The translations under genes and the position numbers were made by a program. A DNA stretch of 64,000 nucleotides from Glomus cerebriforme (taxonomy: Eukaryota; Glomeromycota; Glomeromycetes; Glomerales; Glomeraceae), in assembly GCA_003550305.1 (NCBI GenBank), contig QKYT01000218.1, positions 22,627 through 86,626 on the forward strand, written 5' to 3'. Shown in pieces: positions 11,067 to 24,440 of this stretch. Below the pieces are notes generated by a model, which saw only the letters and a list, made by a program, of their open reading frames with translations, searched no databases and was not told the DNA's origin. How positions within the stretch are numbered: the first letter of the stretch is position 1; every line of letters starts with the position of its first letter.

Positions 11067-14000
11067 TTAAACTGATTCGTTTAATTTTTCATCATCACCA
11101 GTACTTAATTCATAAATTTTCCATTCTTTATCATTCAATATTTCAGGTTTACCTTCACCAATAATAGTAATAGAATTTAAATTTTCTTTTTCTTGTTTTT
11201 CTAAATAAATTTTAGCAACTTCTTTAACATCATCCTCTGTAACTGCGAGTAATTGTTCACGTCGTCTAAATAACAAAATTCAAAGTTAAATATCATTTTA
11301 AAGAAAATTATGATAAAAAAAAAATCTGGAAGTGAAAGTTACTTTTGCATTTGTTCATCTGTAACTCTTCCTGTGAAATAAATCATTCCTTCTTCAGACA
11401 CGCTTATGGGTTCATCAATTTTTTTAAAAGTAGATAATTTTGCCTCGTCAATTTCCTACCGAAAAAAAAACAAAATACTTTATCACGATTCAACCATTCC
11501 TCTTCTGTTAAAAGAAAGTTAAGTTATAATTTAAGAAGACTTACTTGTTGAGTAAATTTTCTTTTTCCAACCCACTCTATACTATCTCTATATGTTTTTA
11601 AGGTATCCAGAGTTTTAGGATCCCTATAAGAGAAAAAAGAAAATAGACCAGTATTTGCATTATAGGTTGCACCTCCTCCATATGCTCCATTTTTTTCACG
11701 TATTTCTCGATGTAAATAATGCGCACGCATTAATGATGAAAGAATCTAAAAGATAATTTTTTTAAATCATATATTATAAATAAGCATATACGAAAAGAAA
11801 ACTTATATTGAAAATAACTTACTTGTAATTTAGCTCCATCAGGATGTGTATAAGGTACCCCTTTAAAAGCTTCAGCACAAAAATTCACTGCAAATGGTAA
11901 AGGAAAAAATGCCTTTTCATGTATTTGACGGAAAGGACTCTAGAATAAAAAAGTAAATGTACAATTATTAAAAGTCAACTTGAAAAAAAAAGGAATAAAA
12001 AAAAAAAACTTACTTGCTCGTCACTCTTTGATAATTTTTTTTCAGGTAATTCATTTAAAAATTTATCTAACGCATTTACATTATGATCCACAATTTCTGA
12101 ACCACATGTGATTGCTATTCTTAAAGATTGTTTACTTAAAACATGTTCGGAAATTTCCTAAATATATATTTATTGTATTAATAAATCTATACATATTATA
12201 CATATATATTATTAACAAAAATCTCTTTTTAATAAAATTTACCTTCAATTTCTGAGTTATAGTATTAAAATCTTCAGTAGCTGCTAGTTTATTCATAAAA
12301 TGTACTTGTGTCATACCATCATAAACTTCTTCTCTGCTCTATTAAATAAATAAATACATATAATTAATTAAATTAATTAAATTATAAAAATAAAAAATTT
12401 AACAATATTTACCATGGCAGGAATTAATCTTGATCCAGCAAAAGTACTTGCATATTGATGACCAGATTCAACAACTGAATTCATCATATTAGTTGCATTC
12501 TTTTATATAAATAAATATGTATGTATTAATTCAAAATTATAAAAATTATGATCAAATTTTACTAATAATTTACTTACAGCATAAATAATAGTTCTCAATT
12601 TATCTATATTATCAAAATTAGTTTCACATAAAAGTTGTTTCATTATATCATACATGTGATCTATATTTCTATCAAGACTATGTGCCGAAATTATTAATCC
12701 ATCTTCATACTGATTTAAATCTATAAGAAAATTATATAAAAATAATTTAATAAATATATAATTTAATAAAATAAATCAAAAATTATATACTTCTCCATAA
12801 TTACCAGAATGATTTGTTGATAAAAAGGGTGAAACTTTTATACCACCAGTATATAATCTTATATTATCATCAATTTCTGCCATAGTTTTAGATTTTGTTC
12901 CCAAAGAAGTCAATGCTTGAGCAAATAAAGGTAAATAAATTCTTAAATCATCTTTTAATCCATCAATTTTACTAATAGTTCTAAAATAAGTTATTTCATT
13001 TGTACTTGTATTTCTCCATTGAATAGGACATTTATTAACTTCACTAAATTCCAATTCAAATTGTTTCATTTGTTTATCAATATCTTGTATCTTTAAACTT
13101 GGTAAAACAGATAAATCTTCTTCTTTTTCCTGACTTTTTAATAATTCTATTGATTGCATGTAAATTTTGTCTTTTTCTTCTGATTTAAGTGTTGATAATT
13201 TGGTTGCTAATCGTGATTGTTCTTCTTGTGATAATTTTTCTGTATATGATGGATCTGGTGACATTATTGATATAAGTGTATGTGGATTATTTATAAAATA
13301 TTTTTGTACCAAATTTTGAAAGAATGGACCCTTATTCAATTCTTCTTTTAATAATTTAATATTCTAAAAAAAAGAATTTAAATATATTAAAAAAAAAAAT
13401 AATATAAATAAATAATATATAACAATAATATATTAATCATTATTTACATTATTAATTTCCAATAGTTCAGCAGGATTACAACCATTAAACCATCCAGAAC
13501 TTATTAAATGCATAATTCCTAAACCAAAAGATGCAGTTTTCTAATAATAATAAAAAAAGATATCAAAATATTTTCTTATAATTATACATATATAATTCTT
13601 GTATGACATTTCTATAAATTTGAAAATTAACTTACATGTTTTATACTCAATTCAGTCTGATGTATTGCTGCTTCAATACGTTTTGAATCGAATCCATTTT
13701 GATGAACATCTTCCAAAACTTTTCTTATAGTTTCTTCAGCCTATTAATAAAAATATACATATATAAATATTAAGATCTTATATATAATTATATAATTAAA
13801 TATAATTTAAATAATAATAAAATGAATTAATTACCAATGGAACATATTTTTTATTCATCCCTTGTAATCCAATACTCATATAACCCATTCTATAATCAAA
13901 AAGTTTATAAAATTCAATACTATATTTAAATAGATTTATTTATTTAATTAACTTACCTAGTTGAAGAATCATATCCAGTATTCTCAGAAAAATCAGAACC

Positions 14001-15790
14001 AATATTCGCATCTATTAGTGCTTTATACATTGGAGATGCATGACCATCCAGTAATAAATAACTAAATATTTTTAAAGCAAAAGTCTCAAAGGTGTTCTAA
14101 AAAATTTAATAGAAAGATTTTGAATAACTAAAATAAGTAATGAAATAATAATAAAAATAATACATACAGTTATATCATTGGTTAAGAATGATATAGACAT
14201 TTTAGTTTGTTTCTCGGGATTCCTCACTATAATAAAAACTAATGTTAATTATTGCTTTTATTTGAATCCATATTAAATATTAATTAATATAATATCTTAC
14301 TTGGATCAAAAGGTCCATATAAATTAATTCTCTTTGGAGAATCAAAAGGTTCAACAATTTTTATACCTCCATCGGAACTTAATTTTTCAAAGCCTCTGAT
14401 TTTGTTATCAATTGCTGCTAAATGATCACTTAATGGAAAGTTTCCTATATAAATTTTTTATTATTTAAATTTAATAATAATATGTGTGATTTGTGAATAA
14501 TATACAGATAATAATAATAAAAAAAAAAGATAATTGTAAATATCTTACCATAAGTATAGAATTTCGCATTACTTGGATGATAATAAGTTTTATGAAATTG
14601 TAAGAGTTCTTGATATGTTAAATCTGTTATACATTTTGGATCTCCTCCACTATTATTTCCATAAGTTGTACCTGGAAACATATTTTCTTGTACTCTAGAA
14701 TAAAATAAATATCCCGCATCTGACTATTATAAGATGAAAAATAAAGAAATAAAAATAAATAATTTACTGATGCAAAATAAATAATCATCTTTATAAGAAA
14801 TTTTTCTTACCATCATGCCTTTCATTTCATTATATACAACCCCTTTAAATTGTAAAGGTGTTGATTTATTATCAGGTTGTTCATGTTCAAGTCTCCATCC
14901 TTCTTGTTTGAAATCCAATTCTCTCAAATAAGGATGAAATGTTGCATCCATATAAACCTCTCTTAAATTCTCATAATCAAGTTTATGTGTTGTTGAAAAT
15001 GGATAAATTGTATAATCATTTGCTGAATAAAATTTAAAGAAATGAAAAAGAAAGAAAAAAAAATATTAAATAAAAAAAACAAACTTTTAAATATAAATTA
15101 ATAATACCTGTCATAGCGTTCATAAAATTTGCCAAAGTTCGATTTAACATTTTAAAAAATGGATCTCGTACCGGAAACTTTTTACTCCCACATAGTGTTG
15201 TATGTTCCTTTATTATTAAAATATAAAATAAATCGTAATTAATTATAAGATTACATAAAGAATTTTAAAATTATTTACAAATTTGTGCTCACCAATATAT
15301 GAGGAGTTCCACTGCTGTTCATAGTAGGTGTAGAGAAACCTACACCAAATACATTATTGTTATCATCTCTTGCAATATGTAAATGTGAAGCACCCGTTTT
15401 TTCATGCACAAGTTGTGTTGTTGTTAGTTCAAGCTCTGGAATATGTTTTATCTAAAATTAAAAATCAAATATTAAATTTTTTTTTAAAGAAAAATTTTAT
15501 GAGAAATGAGAAAGCTCGTCAAATATACTTGTTCAACACGATAACCATGAAGTTTATCATTGGGTTTAAACTCTAAAAGATAAGGATATTAAAAAAAAAA
15601 AATAAGAATTAAATATTCAAAAAAAACAAACAAATAAATTTAAAGAATATCGATATTGACTACCTTCACCAACGATACTTGAATAAGACTTTTTATAAAT
15701 AGAATTTAATATTTTATTATTATAAGGTGAAATTATTTTTCGAAGTTTTGGGTAGTTACGAAAGTTACGACAAATAAGTAATGGGTTCAT
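11067..15790 (-). CDS. CYM1: Mitochondrial presequence protease (M16C metalloprotease)
   Basis: Degrades cleaved targeting presequences and other short peptides inside mitochondria (Cym1/PreP/PITRM1 family). The first exon (15790 to about 15664) encodes [18 protein letters not shown], a basic, serine-rich N-terminus typical of a mitochondrial targeting signal. The inverted zinc motif HxxEH is split by an intron: PHIL ends at about 15294 and [18 protein letters not shown] resumes at 15207. The distal zinc ligand lies in [11 protein letters not shown] (about 14812-14853). The family segment [15 protein letters not shown] follows at about 14640-14681. The C-terminal exon contains [16 protein letters not shown] and ends KLNESV. 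The gene has about 16 small exons and roughly 1000 residues, the usual PreP length. No internal break was seen. Confidence 0.95.
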
Positions 15791-16147
15791 GCTTTAAAAA
15801 AAAAAATTTGATAAAAGGATTTGGTTATCAAAAAAAAACATCAGATGTAGATCTTCATAATATCTGATTTAGGCAATTTACATTTTTTAATTTATCCAAA
15901 TAAAATCTATTCAATCGGATCTTTCAAACTGATAAGGATTTTATTTAATCGCATAATTTATTTATTAACTCTAGCATTAACTAAAAGTCTATTATTCCTT
16001 TGCAATATTTAATGTTTATACAATCTCGAGAATTATTTATATAACATATTAAAAATTATACAAGAAAAAAAATTTTTTTACATAAATATGATAAACCACG
16101 AAATCCATTATGTTTCATACAGTAATTAAATAAAAATTAAAAACTAA
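15791..16147. other. Spacer between two minus-strand genes
   Basis: About 360 bp, AT-rich. It should hold the Cym1 promoter and the 3' flank of the DUF7918 gene. No distinct motif was recognised. Confidence 0.5.
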
Positions 16148-17319
16148 TTAACCAATACGAAGAACCTTGGAAGAATTTCCTTCTTCCTCCTCTTCAGAGT
16201 CCAACAATTCAATAACTTCAACCTCCTTTTTATAAGTTCGTTTCTTTCTTGGTGTATAACTTTCCAAATCGATAATCTCATTACTATTTCTATTTTCACC
16301 TTCATCAGCAATTTCAATTACATTATCTGAATGAATAACAGTAGCCCTAATAATTTTGTATTTTGTCTTTCTCATTAAAGAACTTTGAGGTTCTTCGTTC
16401 TTAATATTGAAAGTATATGGTTTTACATCTTCTAACAAACCGGAAACGTTTGGAGAAAGTTGATTTTGCCAGCCGATTTCCGGTATATCACATCCTCTGA
16501 TTTGAAGCCAAGTAGCAGGGCGATAATGAAGATGTAATACAGAAACTGGGTCTACACTTTGTTTTTCCATTGTTGCCATAGTTTGCCGACTAGCAAATCC
16601 TTCAGCTTCCTCAAATGCTGTTGTAAATTTAATACCACAAGTTGATTTCGATTCAATTACTTGTACTTGATTTACTGAAAAATCAGGTATGTAAACTGGT
16701 CTTTGAGGTATAACTCTTGCTTTATAAAAATAAATTGAAATTGCTCCTAATCCACCATATGGCTTTCTTTGGAGAGGTTCTAATAGATTATCTAATTCAG
16801 TTAATTGAGAAACTTCAAATTTAAAACAATATCTCTTGCTGAGTGTATTATTCCAGAAACAATCTTTTTCTCGAGGGGATGAATTTAAAATTTCTCTATA
16901 CGTGTAATCATATTCTCCATCAACATATACATATGCCATTAAAGGAGCCCACATAGATGCTCTTGTAGAAGAAAATCTAATAGAATACTTCATTTCCGGT
17001 TTAACAGCGACATATGTTTCATTATCACTATAATATAATGATGATTAATAATAGAACTTTTAAAAAACTAATAATTTATTATTTTACCTATATGTTTTCT
17101 GCCCTGTCGTCTCATCTAATACATAAGATGATCCAGTCGTGGACTTTGATAAAAAAAAAATATTTATTTAATGTTAAAATTAATTAATTCTTTCAATAAA
17201 TCCAACAAATCGACAAAAATTGAACAATTTTTTACACTTGATTCATTTATCGGAAGATTATATTCTTTTAAAGGTTCCCCATTTACCAAAACTTCAAGTT
17301 GAAACCCATTTAATCGCAT
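16148..17319 (-). CDS. DUF7918 domain protein, copy A
   Basis: Function unknown. Three exons: 17319 to about 17236 (MRLNGFQLEVLVNGEPLKEY, then NLPINESS), about 17147-17088 (STTGSSYVLDETTGQKTY), and about 17029-16148 (main body). The body includes RFSSTRASMWAP, a GGLGAISIYFYKA segment, and VLHLHYRPATWLQIRG near the end of the conserved domain. After that comes a polar, lysine- and glutamate-rich tail with KKRTYKKEVEVIELLDSEEE. The phrase VEVIELLDSEEEEEG looks like a SUMO-interacting or acidic nuclear motif, but that is inference. Its divergent neighbour at 18309 shares the opening sequence, intron positions and the VLHLHYR motif, so the two are paralogues. The start is the only ATG giving the shared N-terminus. 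Confidence 0.87.
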
Positions 17320-18308
17320 AATCGAAGAGTATCAAATAAAAATCTGAAGAAAATTTATTTCTTAGTTAAAATTCTTTTTTTCCACATTTTAAAATTATTT
17401 AATTTATGTCAATCAATCACGTGCTAGTGATATACTACCTTTTTAGAAATTTAAATGCGGAAAAATTTTTTCGGAATTTTCATTTGGAAACATGATGTCA
17501 CTGCTCAAAACATGGTTTCACAAAAACTACTTTTTTAAGAAAGTTGATTCGGTATGGAAAGAATGACTAAATAATAAATAAAATGTTTGCTTCCATTCTA
17601 AATGATTTATATTTTATTTATTACACAGAGTCACAGACGTTTGATTTATAAGCCTTGGAATTTTAAAAAATTCCGCAAAGTCAGAAAATTCAAAGGTAAG
17701 AAGATATAAAACTTTTTTCATTTAGTATGGGAATGATGGAAAAAAAATAATTCACGGTAATTCTGCACTTTTGAGTGAATAAATTTCACGATGAATTCCT
17801 ACTTAATCTGACTCATCACTAAAATAATGAAAGAACTTTAATTCTTTAAATTTTTCGCTTCATTCCACATTAATTTAAAATTATTTTATTATATAGATTT
17901 AATGCGACATTTTCTGTGAATAATTTAACCGAGTTGATTTTACACTTTTTATTAATTTTTAAGCGTATTTATAAATTTTTAAATAAATAATAAAATGTTC
18001 AAAATTGAAAATAATTTTTTTTTTTTTTTTTGTAAATATCGCACGACCAATCAATGAAATTCATTTGATCTAAGCCACTTATATCGTAATCATCTATAAA
18101 ACGGTTATTACAAACCCTTCCTCTATCTCTAAATTTCAGGAGAAAATTTTTAATTACAAGGATTGTTTGTGTAAGTTGTAGCCTTTTTAATAATTCGGTG
18201 GATATATATAGTAAGTAATCTTCCCATTTAATAATATCTTCAATTATAATTTTTTTTTTAAAAAAAAAAAAATTTCTCAACTTTTCTATAATAAAATCAA
18301 GAAAAAAA
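17320..18308. promoter_or_regulatory. Shared upstream region of two divergent DUF7918 genes
   Basis: About 1 kb separates the two start codons and should contain both promoters. The two arms do not obviously mirror each other. A 93-codon minus-strand open frame at 17999-18280 overlaps this region but has no features and abuts homopolymer runs; it is not called. Confidence 0.4.
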
Positions 18309-19369
18309 ATGCATTTACAAGAATTTGGCCTTGAGATTTTGGTAAATGGGCAACCTTTACCAGAATATAATCTTCCAATTAATGAATCTAATGTATGTTT
18401 TAAAATATAATCGAGCTTAAACCTATTATTTCTCTATTAAAGAAAATTAATTATTTTTCTCTTAAATAATAAAGTTAAAGAATACAAGTATTTCTTATGT
18501 TATGGATTCTTCAACACAAATGAAAAAATACAGGTAAAAATATTATTTCTTTTTTTTTTTATTTTTATTTAAATAAAATTAATTAAATTTGTTTTATTAG
18601 TGACTTTATATCATATGTTCCAGTTGTAACACCAGGACAACGTTATGCAGTTAGATTTGAGGCTAAACAAGCAAATCCATCTAATATTATAATCTCTCGT
18701 ATTTATATAGATGGACAGTCTGATCAAGTACAAAATCTTCATCAACAAACATGTTCAAGAACAAGGTCATTCTTTTGTAATCATGAAAGAAACAAAGTTT
18801 ATTTCTTTAAATTCTCTTATTTTAACAAAAAAGAAGATATAACTAATAATAATTTTAAAGTTCCTTTTCCTATTAATAACAAACCTTTAACTCAACAACA
18901 AAATGCATATGGAAAACCCGGATCTATAACAGTTTGTTTTTTCAAAGGGATTATTGTTGATCAAAATGCATTGCAAAATAAAACAGAATTTGAGATAGAA
19001 CAAGTAAAGATATCAGATGATAACAAAGATATAGAAATTGGCTATACAACTGGATTTGATGTTATGCATGCAAAAATTCAACCTGCTACTGTAACAAAAA
19101 TTATCAATTTAAAACCTGTTGCTGTATTACATCTTCATTATCGTTCTGTGGATTGGTTTGCTAATAAAAGATTATCTTTACCAATTTTAAATTCTGATCA
19201 AAAAGAAGATGATGTTATCAATAATAAGATTACAAAAAAATCTCAGAAAATTCAAATTGAAAATAATAATATTATTAAACAACTAAAAAGAAATCATAAT
19301 GAAATTAATACAGATCTTAATGAAAAAGAATGTAATAGTAATATTTTGAAAAAGTTTTGTGCTGAATAA
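18309..19369 (+). CDS. DUF7918 domain protein, copy B
   Basis: Paralogue of copy A, function unknown. Exon 1 (18309-18392) encodes MHLQEFGLEILVNGQPLPEY, then NLPINESN. Exon 2 (about 18475-18533) encodes LKNTSISYVMDSSTQMKKY. Exon 3 starts at about 18601 (SDFISYVPVVTPGQRYAVRF) and runs to the stop TAA at 19367-19369. The conserved domain continues through CFFKGIIVDQNALQ and ends near VLHLHYRSVDWF. The tail is lysine- and asparagine-rich (KKSQKIQIENNNIIKQLKR). Intron phases and positions match copy A, supporting duplication by inversion. Confidence 0.87.
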
Positions 19370-20036
19370 TTTTTATTTAAAAGGTAAGTATTATTTCTTT
19401 TTGTTTTATTACAAAAAAACTATATTTACATTTAAAAAATTTGAATAAAGTACAAATCAAAATATTATTAAATAATTTTTAGTTTTTTTCTTAAAAAAAA
19501 TTTAATCATATATACTGTATAAATAAGACTCCTAACTGATTACCAGAATTTGTAATACATGTGATTTAGTTAAATTTATAATTTTTATCCAATAAAATTT
19601 ATGTTTATTTAATAATAATAAAATAAAAATAAAAATAAAATAAAGTTTTTAATTATATTTTGCTTTTTTTTTGTTTATTATTTTCTAAATTTAATTTAAT
19701 ATATCATTTTTTTTGCCTTTTTTGTTTATTTTTTTTAATTTACTATTTTTATCTTTTCTTGGTAAATTTAATATTGAACTTGATTTTATAAATTTTAGAT
19801 GTATTTATTAATAATGATAAATTAACAAGTATAATCAATATTCAATTTTTTAAACTTTTATATTATTTATTCTTATTTATAAGTACATTCATCAATTGAA
19901 TTTCTCTTCTTATAAAATAATATTTATAATTTATTATTATAATAATAATAGTTTAAAATTTTAATAAATTAAATAAATATGGAAGCAAAATCAATTTCGC
20001 AATAAGTATATCAAGGATCAAGATTCTTTAATAGGA
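19370..20036. other. AT-rich intergenic sequence
   Basis: Start of the gene-poor 19.4-37 kb block. No gene seen. Confidence 0.5.
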
Positions 20037-20872
20037 ACAAGCTGAACAGTCATGATAGAAAACTATGAATTCACTCTTTGGTAAGCAGTCAACTCGATTC
20101 TTAGAAGAATGTCTAGTGGTACCATGAGAAATTAGCTTATTTCGGGAAAAATCTATTAAAAAAGCACAGGATTTATTTGGTATGAGTTCAAATAATATGT
20201 TAGTAGGATATGGAATATTAGCCTGAAAATGAGACAGTATAAGCAGTCAACTCGATTTATCTGAACATCTGATAGGGCAGCTCGTGTACTGATTTTAATA
20301 GGAGTAGAAGAATAGGGATTAATAGTAAGTTTTTTTTCTTTTCTGTATTTTAGTTTAATATTAGATAATTTTCCTTCCTATTTGAATATTGGTACTAGTA
20401 GCTGGCATCTATAATTCTTCTTAAAATGTTTCGTACTAGTTTGAAAACCCAAGTGCGTGGTCATGGTATCCTTTGTTTTGGGAGTTAGTACTAGCATCTG
20501 ACCTTTTTAAACTCATTAATATTTTGTGCTAGTTTAAAGATCCAGAGAGATTGAAGAGAGATTCAGGTGAATTGGACAAAAAGTATTCATCTTGAGGGAA
20601 GATTCAGAAGGACTGATTGGAAGTTTTTTCTTATTTGGTGTTAGTATTAAAGTATGGAAGAGATTCAGAGCATATTAATTATCTAAGGAGGATCTTATTT
20701 CAGTTCCCACTCTGAGAACTCATATTACGTAAGTGTGATGCATTGTGATTTTCCTTTTAGATGGAAGTTGTATATCTAAGCTATAAAATTTTATTGTTAT
20801 TGTAAACTGTCTATGTATATTGATTTACACCAAATAAAATTCATGATTCAGCGTATCTTCAAAAAAAAAAAA
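20037..20872 (+). mobile_element. Candidate retroposed transcript with poly(A) tail
   Basis: This segment is clearly less AT-rich than its flanks and has no long open frame. It ends in an AATAAA signal (20833-20838) followed 23 bases later by 12 A (20861-20872), the layout of a polyadenylated RNA 3' end copied into DNA. A 17-base word, AAGCAGTCAACTCGATT, occurs twice (about 20082 and 20240). No reverse transcriptase is present and target-site duplications were not identified. It could be a SINE, a 5'-truncated LINE, a processed pseudogene, or a resident noncoding RNA gene. Confidence 0.4.
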
Positions 20873-21033
20873 TAAATAAATTAAATAAAAAATATTACTA
20901 GCAATTTGAATTTCAATAATTGTAAACTATTCTTTTTTATGTAATTTTTGTATTTAATACATATTATTATTTACTTCTTTTCAAAGTTTTATTTTATTAT
21001 TTTTTTTTTTTAATATTATTACATATTGGATAT
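20873..21033. other. AT-rich spacer
   Basis: Nothing recognised. Confidence 0.5.
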
Positions 21034-21552
21034 TTTTACAAAATGCATAATTAAAATTAGATTAGAATTGAGATTATGATCAGCTTGAGATTAAGATTAA
21101 TACTTCAATCTTAATTCACAAAAATCAGATTAAAATTACATTAATATTAGCCAAATATTAATTCAGGCCAAAATTTTATGTAACATTAAATAAAATTTTT
21201 TACTTTTTTTGGATTTAAGATAATACAAAATGTATACCAATGCATTTCTTGCATATATATTTATAAGTAAAAATCCAATTAAAATTTTTTTATTATAAAT
21301 ATATGTATATTTATACATGTTTATGCATAATTTTCTTTTAGGGTAATATGCTAAATTTTGTGATTTTGATTTACCTAGTGGTTCATAATCACTTGATTTT
21401 TCATTTCTAATGTTACTTAATGAGTAAGATTGAAAATTTATATAAAATTTTAATTGTAATTAGCTTGAGATTAAGTTTAATCTCAATTACGTTTTTTGTA
21501 AAACCAGATTAACCATTAATCTTAATCTTAATTTCAATCACATATTTTGTGA
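21034..21552. mobile_element. Foldback element, about 520 bp
   Basis: The left arm (from 21034, TTTACAAAATGCATAATTAA) and the right arm (ending at about 21552, CAATCACATATTTTGTGAAG) are imperfect inverted repeats. The GATTAAGATTAAT-like motifs inside both arms are also inverted. Non-coding. Confidence 0.4.
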
Positions 21553-24268
21553 AGACATCCATTATATATAAACATTTACCAAATACAAATTCAAAAATTT
21601 TACTTTTCTATTTTATTATTTTTCTTGAATTTCATTTATTCTATCAGTACTAGCAATACTTTACTATTCTGCACTATATAAATAAAATAATAATATTAAA
21701 AATACATATATCAGTAATATTCTGGAGTCTCAGATTCATAGAGATTCCATAAATTTTTATAGATTTTCTAAAGATTCATGATTTTATGAATTTTTTAAAA
21801 ATTCTTTAACAAATTTTAAAAATCTTTAGAATTCTATAAAATATTAAATTTCTTAAAAATCTCTAAAGAAAAAATTTTAAGGATTTTTTTTATTTTAAAA
21901 TAAAAAATAAAAGATATTAGATTTTATATCACATGATCAAATAAACATACCAAATGCTAATGCATATATTATTATTTTATTAACTATTAAATGATTGTTA
22001 TTAATATTTACTATTTATTTAAAATATAATATATAATAAATTTTTTGCAAAATTATAAAAAAAGATACTTATTTACAAAAAATTTATTGTTAAAATCAAA
22101 TCATTTTACCATATGTACCAAACCTACAATAAATTTAAAAAGAATTAAATCATAATAATTTACAAATTTTATATGTAAACATTCATATATTTTTGGATTT
22201 TACTTGGAATAATAATCATATTAATGTATTAAAACAAGAGATAATTAAATAGAAATAAGACTTCAATTAATATTAACAGTTAATACCTGTAAATGTCAAA
22301 ATTAATGTTTTTGGTTAAATTGAAAAAAATGTCTTATTTATTATACAATAAAAGTAAATACTTACTTTACTATAATATAATCTATCATCAGTTAAGTAAT
22401 CTGTATCACTCATCACCAATATTACTAAATCTTGCATAGCCATAAAATTTACTTGTAGCATAAATAGTTTTTCTATTTGATAATACTTTATTAGTATAAA
22501 TCTTTAAACAAATTTCTTTATTTGCCAATATATTAAATATATTATCTAAATATATATCTAAACAAGTAATTAAATATACTATCTCTTTAATACATAATTT
22601 ATTTATATTTTTTTTATGTTTAAGTTTTTTTTGAAAATCATATATTTCACTAATTAACAATTCTCAAAGTAAAAACTTCATAGAATTTAGTTTTAAATTT
22701 ATAATTTTTCTTGTGGTATTTATAATTATCTATTATTAAATCTAATATAAAAAAGTAAATAATCTGTTTTAGACAAAAAAAAATCTCAAAAAATATGGCA
22801 AAAAATTATGTTATAACATATTATTTTTAACATTTATTTATGTATATTTTTTTATTTGACATAATAGTCAGCCAAAATATCCTATGATCGACATATGCAT
22901 TGTGATAATTTTTTGATAGATATTAAATTTGTGTAATAATAAAAATTGTGTAATTAAATGATGATTTTTCACTATTCAACATATTTTTAATTATTTTTTT
23001 TTATAAAAGCTTTTAAAAAAGCTTTAAGTTCAAAAATATTAAGCTATTATTCAAAAATATTAATTGTATTAGTATACAAAAAAATAATTTCATTTTAAAT
23101 ACCCATTATTTTTATTTATTTCTGATGTATTTTTATGAGTTTTATATCTGTGAAAATTTAAAAATATAATATTTTGTAGTTGAAAAGAATTTTTAAAATA
23201 AGTGGTTATATTTACATAATATTTAAAGTACAATAACTAAATATTTATAAAGGTAGAGGTCATAAAATACTTAAAACCTTATATTTCAAGATTCAAATAA
23301 CATTATTTAAGAATAAAAAGTTATAGTTAATATGTAACTTTTAAGTGTAAGTAAAGATGAAAATTTTTTTCATATATTATACAAAATAAATAAATTATTA
23401 ATGATTAGCAGTATTAGGCTGACTAATAATCCAATTTTTATGTAGTATTTTGTAAATCTCAATTGTCAATTCATTGAAAAAACTATAATGTTGAATAATA
23501 TAAATAGTATAATATCTTCATATATGAAGTTTTGGTAACTGTAATCTACTATGAGAAAATTGTACAAATATTTTTATGAAGTTATTTGACCAGTTAATTA
23601 TCTCATACTAATTTCAACCCCTTGCAGTTATGTATTTGATAATAAAAATCCTATAATTTTAATAATATTATAATACAGACAAATAATTGCAGATCTACAA
23701 TTAAAAATATCATTTTGAAAAAAATCTTAACTCAAATTAAACTCAAGTTCAATTTGAATTTAAAAATAAAATAATTTATATTTAATATAATACAGCCAAT
23801 TTTAATAAAAAGTAAATATAATTTTATAACAAACATTTTTTGTTTAATATATAAATTATCTTTAATTAAGGTTTAGATTTAAATAAACTTAATAAAAATA
23901 TTAAAAAATTAACAAATTCTGATAACTTGAGCTTAATACAAATTGAATTCAAATTGATTTTTAATTAAATTTTACAGAATTTCAGTAAACAAGAGATATA
24001 AAATAATATTATAAATAGGATGTATTATTGATTATTTGTAATATTACTATACTAAATTGAGTAGTATAACCTTAAACAATAGTATTCACAGAAGATGTCA
24101 AATGTAAATAGTAAGATACCACCATATAATATAATTATATTATATAGTAGTATTTCATTTAGATTAGATTATATTACCACTCTATAATCTAATTACCACT
24201 CTATAATTTGGATACTATTATATGATCTGAATACTGCTATATAATCTAAAATTATAATTTAATATTTA
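21553..24268. other. AT-rich intergenic block
   Basis: Very AT-rich. One clean 84-codon minus-strand frame at 22406-22660 (contains KEIVYLITCLDIYLDNIF and RKTIYATSKFYGYARFS) looks protein-like and may be a fragment of a transposon or family protein; I cannot identify it or extend it. Short repeats of TACCACTCTATAATCT occur around 24160-24240. Nothing else supported. Confidence 0.35.
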
Positions 24269-24440
24269 ATAGTTACTTAGCACGAAGTGCTGAGTAACTG
24301 TTGTATTTCAATAAGCAATATGATTGGTGAAATTTACTGAGCTGTGCTCAGCAAATTTTGCTGATCATATTCTTATGTAAATACATGTGAGGCATGATAG
24401 TGCCACAGTTACAAGATCACGTAGTGCTGAGTAACTGTTT
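24269..24440. mobile_element. Small foldback element with AGCACTACGTG/GTGCTGAGTAACTG ends
   Basis: The left end forms a 13-bp hairpin, AGTTACTTAGCAC-GAA-GTGCTGAGTAACT (24271-24299, one T-G wobble). The same GTGCTGAGTAACTG word ends the right side (about 24424-24437), and the outer parts are inverted relative to one another. A central CTGAGCTGTGCTCAGCAAA palindrome is also present. About 170 bp, non-coding. Confidence 0.5.

Noticed and set aside
15560..15600. ATATCCTTAT near the end of the first Cym1 intron as evidence for U12 splicing
   Set aside because: The donor of that intron is GTAGTCAA, unlike the U12 consensus, so it is a normal intron with a chance CCTTAT near its acceptor.
17999..18280. 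93-codon minus-strand frame between the DUF7918 genes
   Set aside because: No family resemblance, ends in homopolymer runs, and overlaps the likely promoter.
20466..20474. GTATCCTTT as another U12 donor
   Set aside because: The word matches, but there is no coding sequence on either side and no exon to join.
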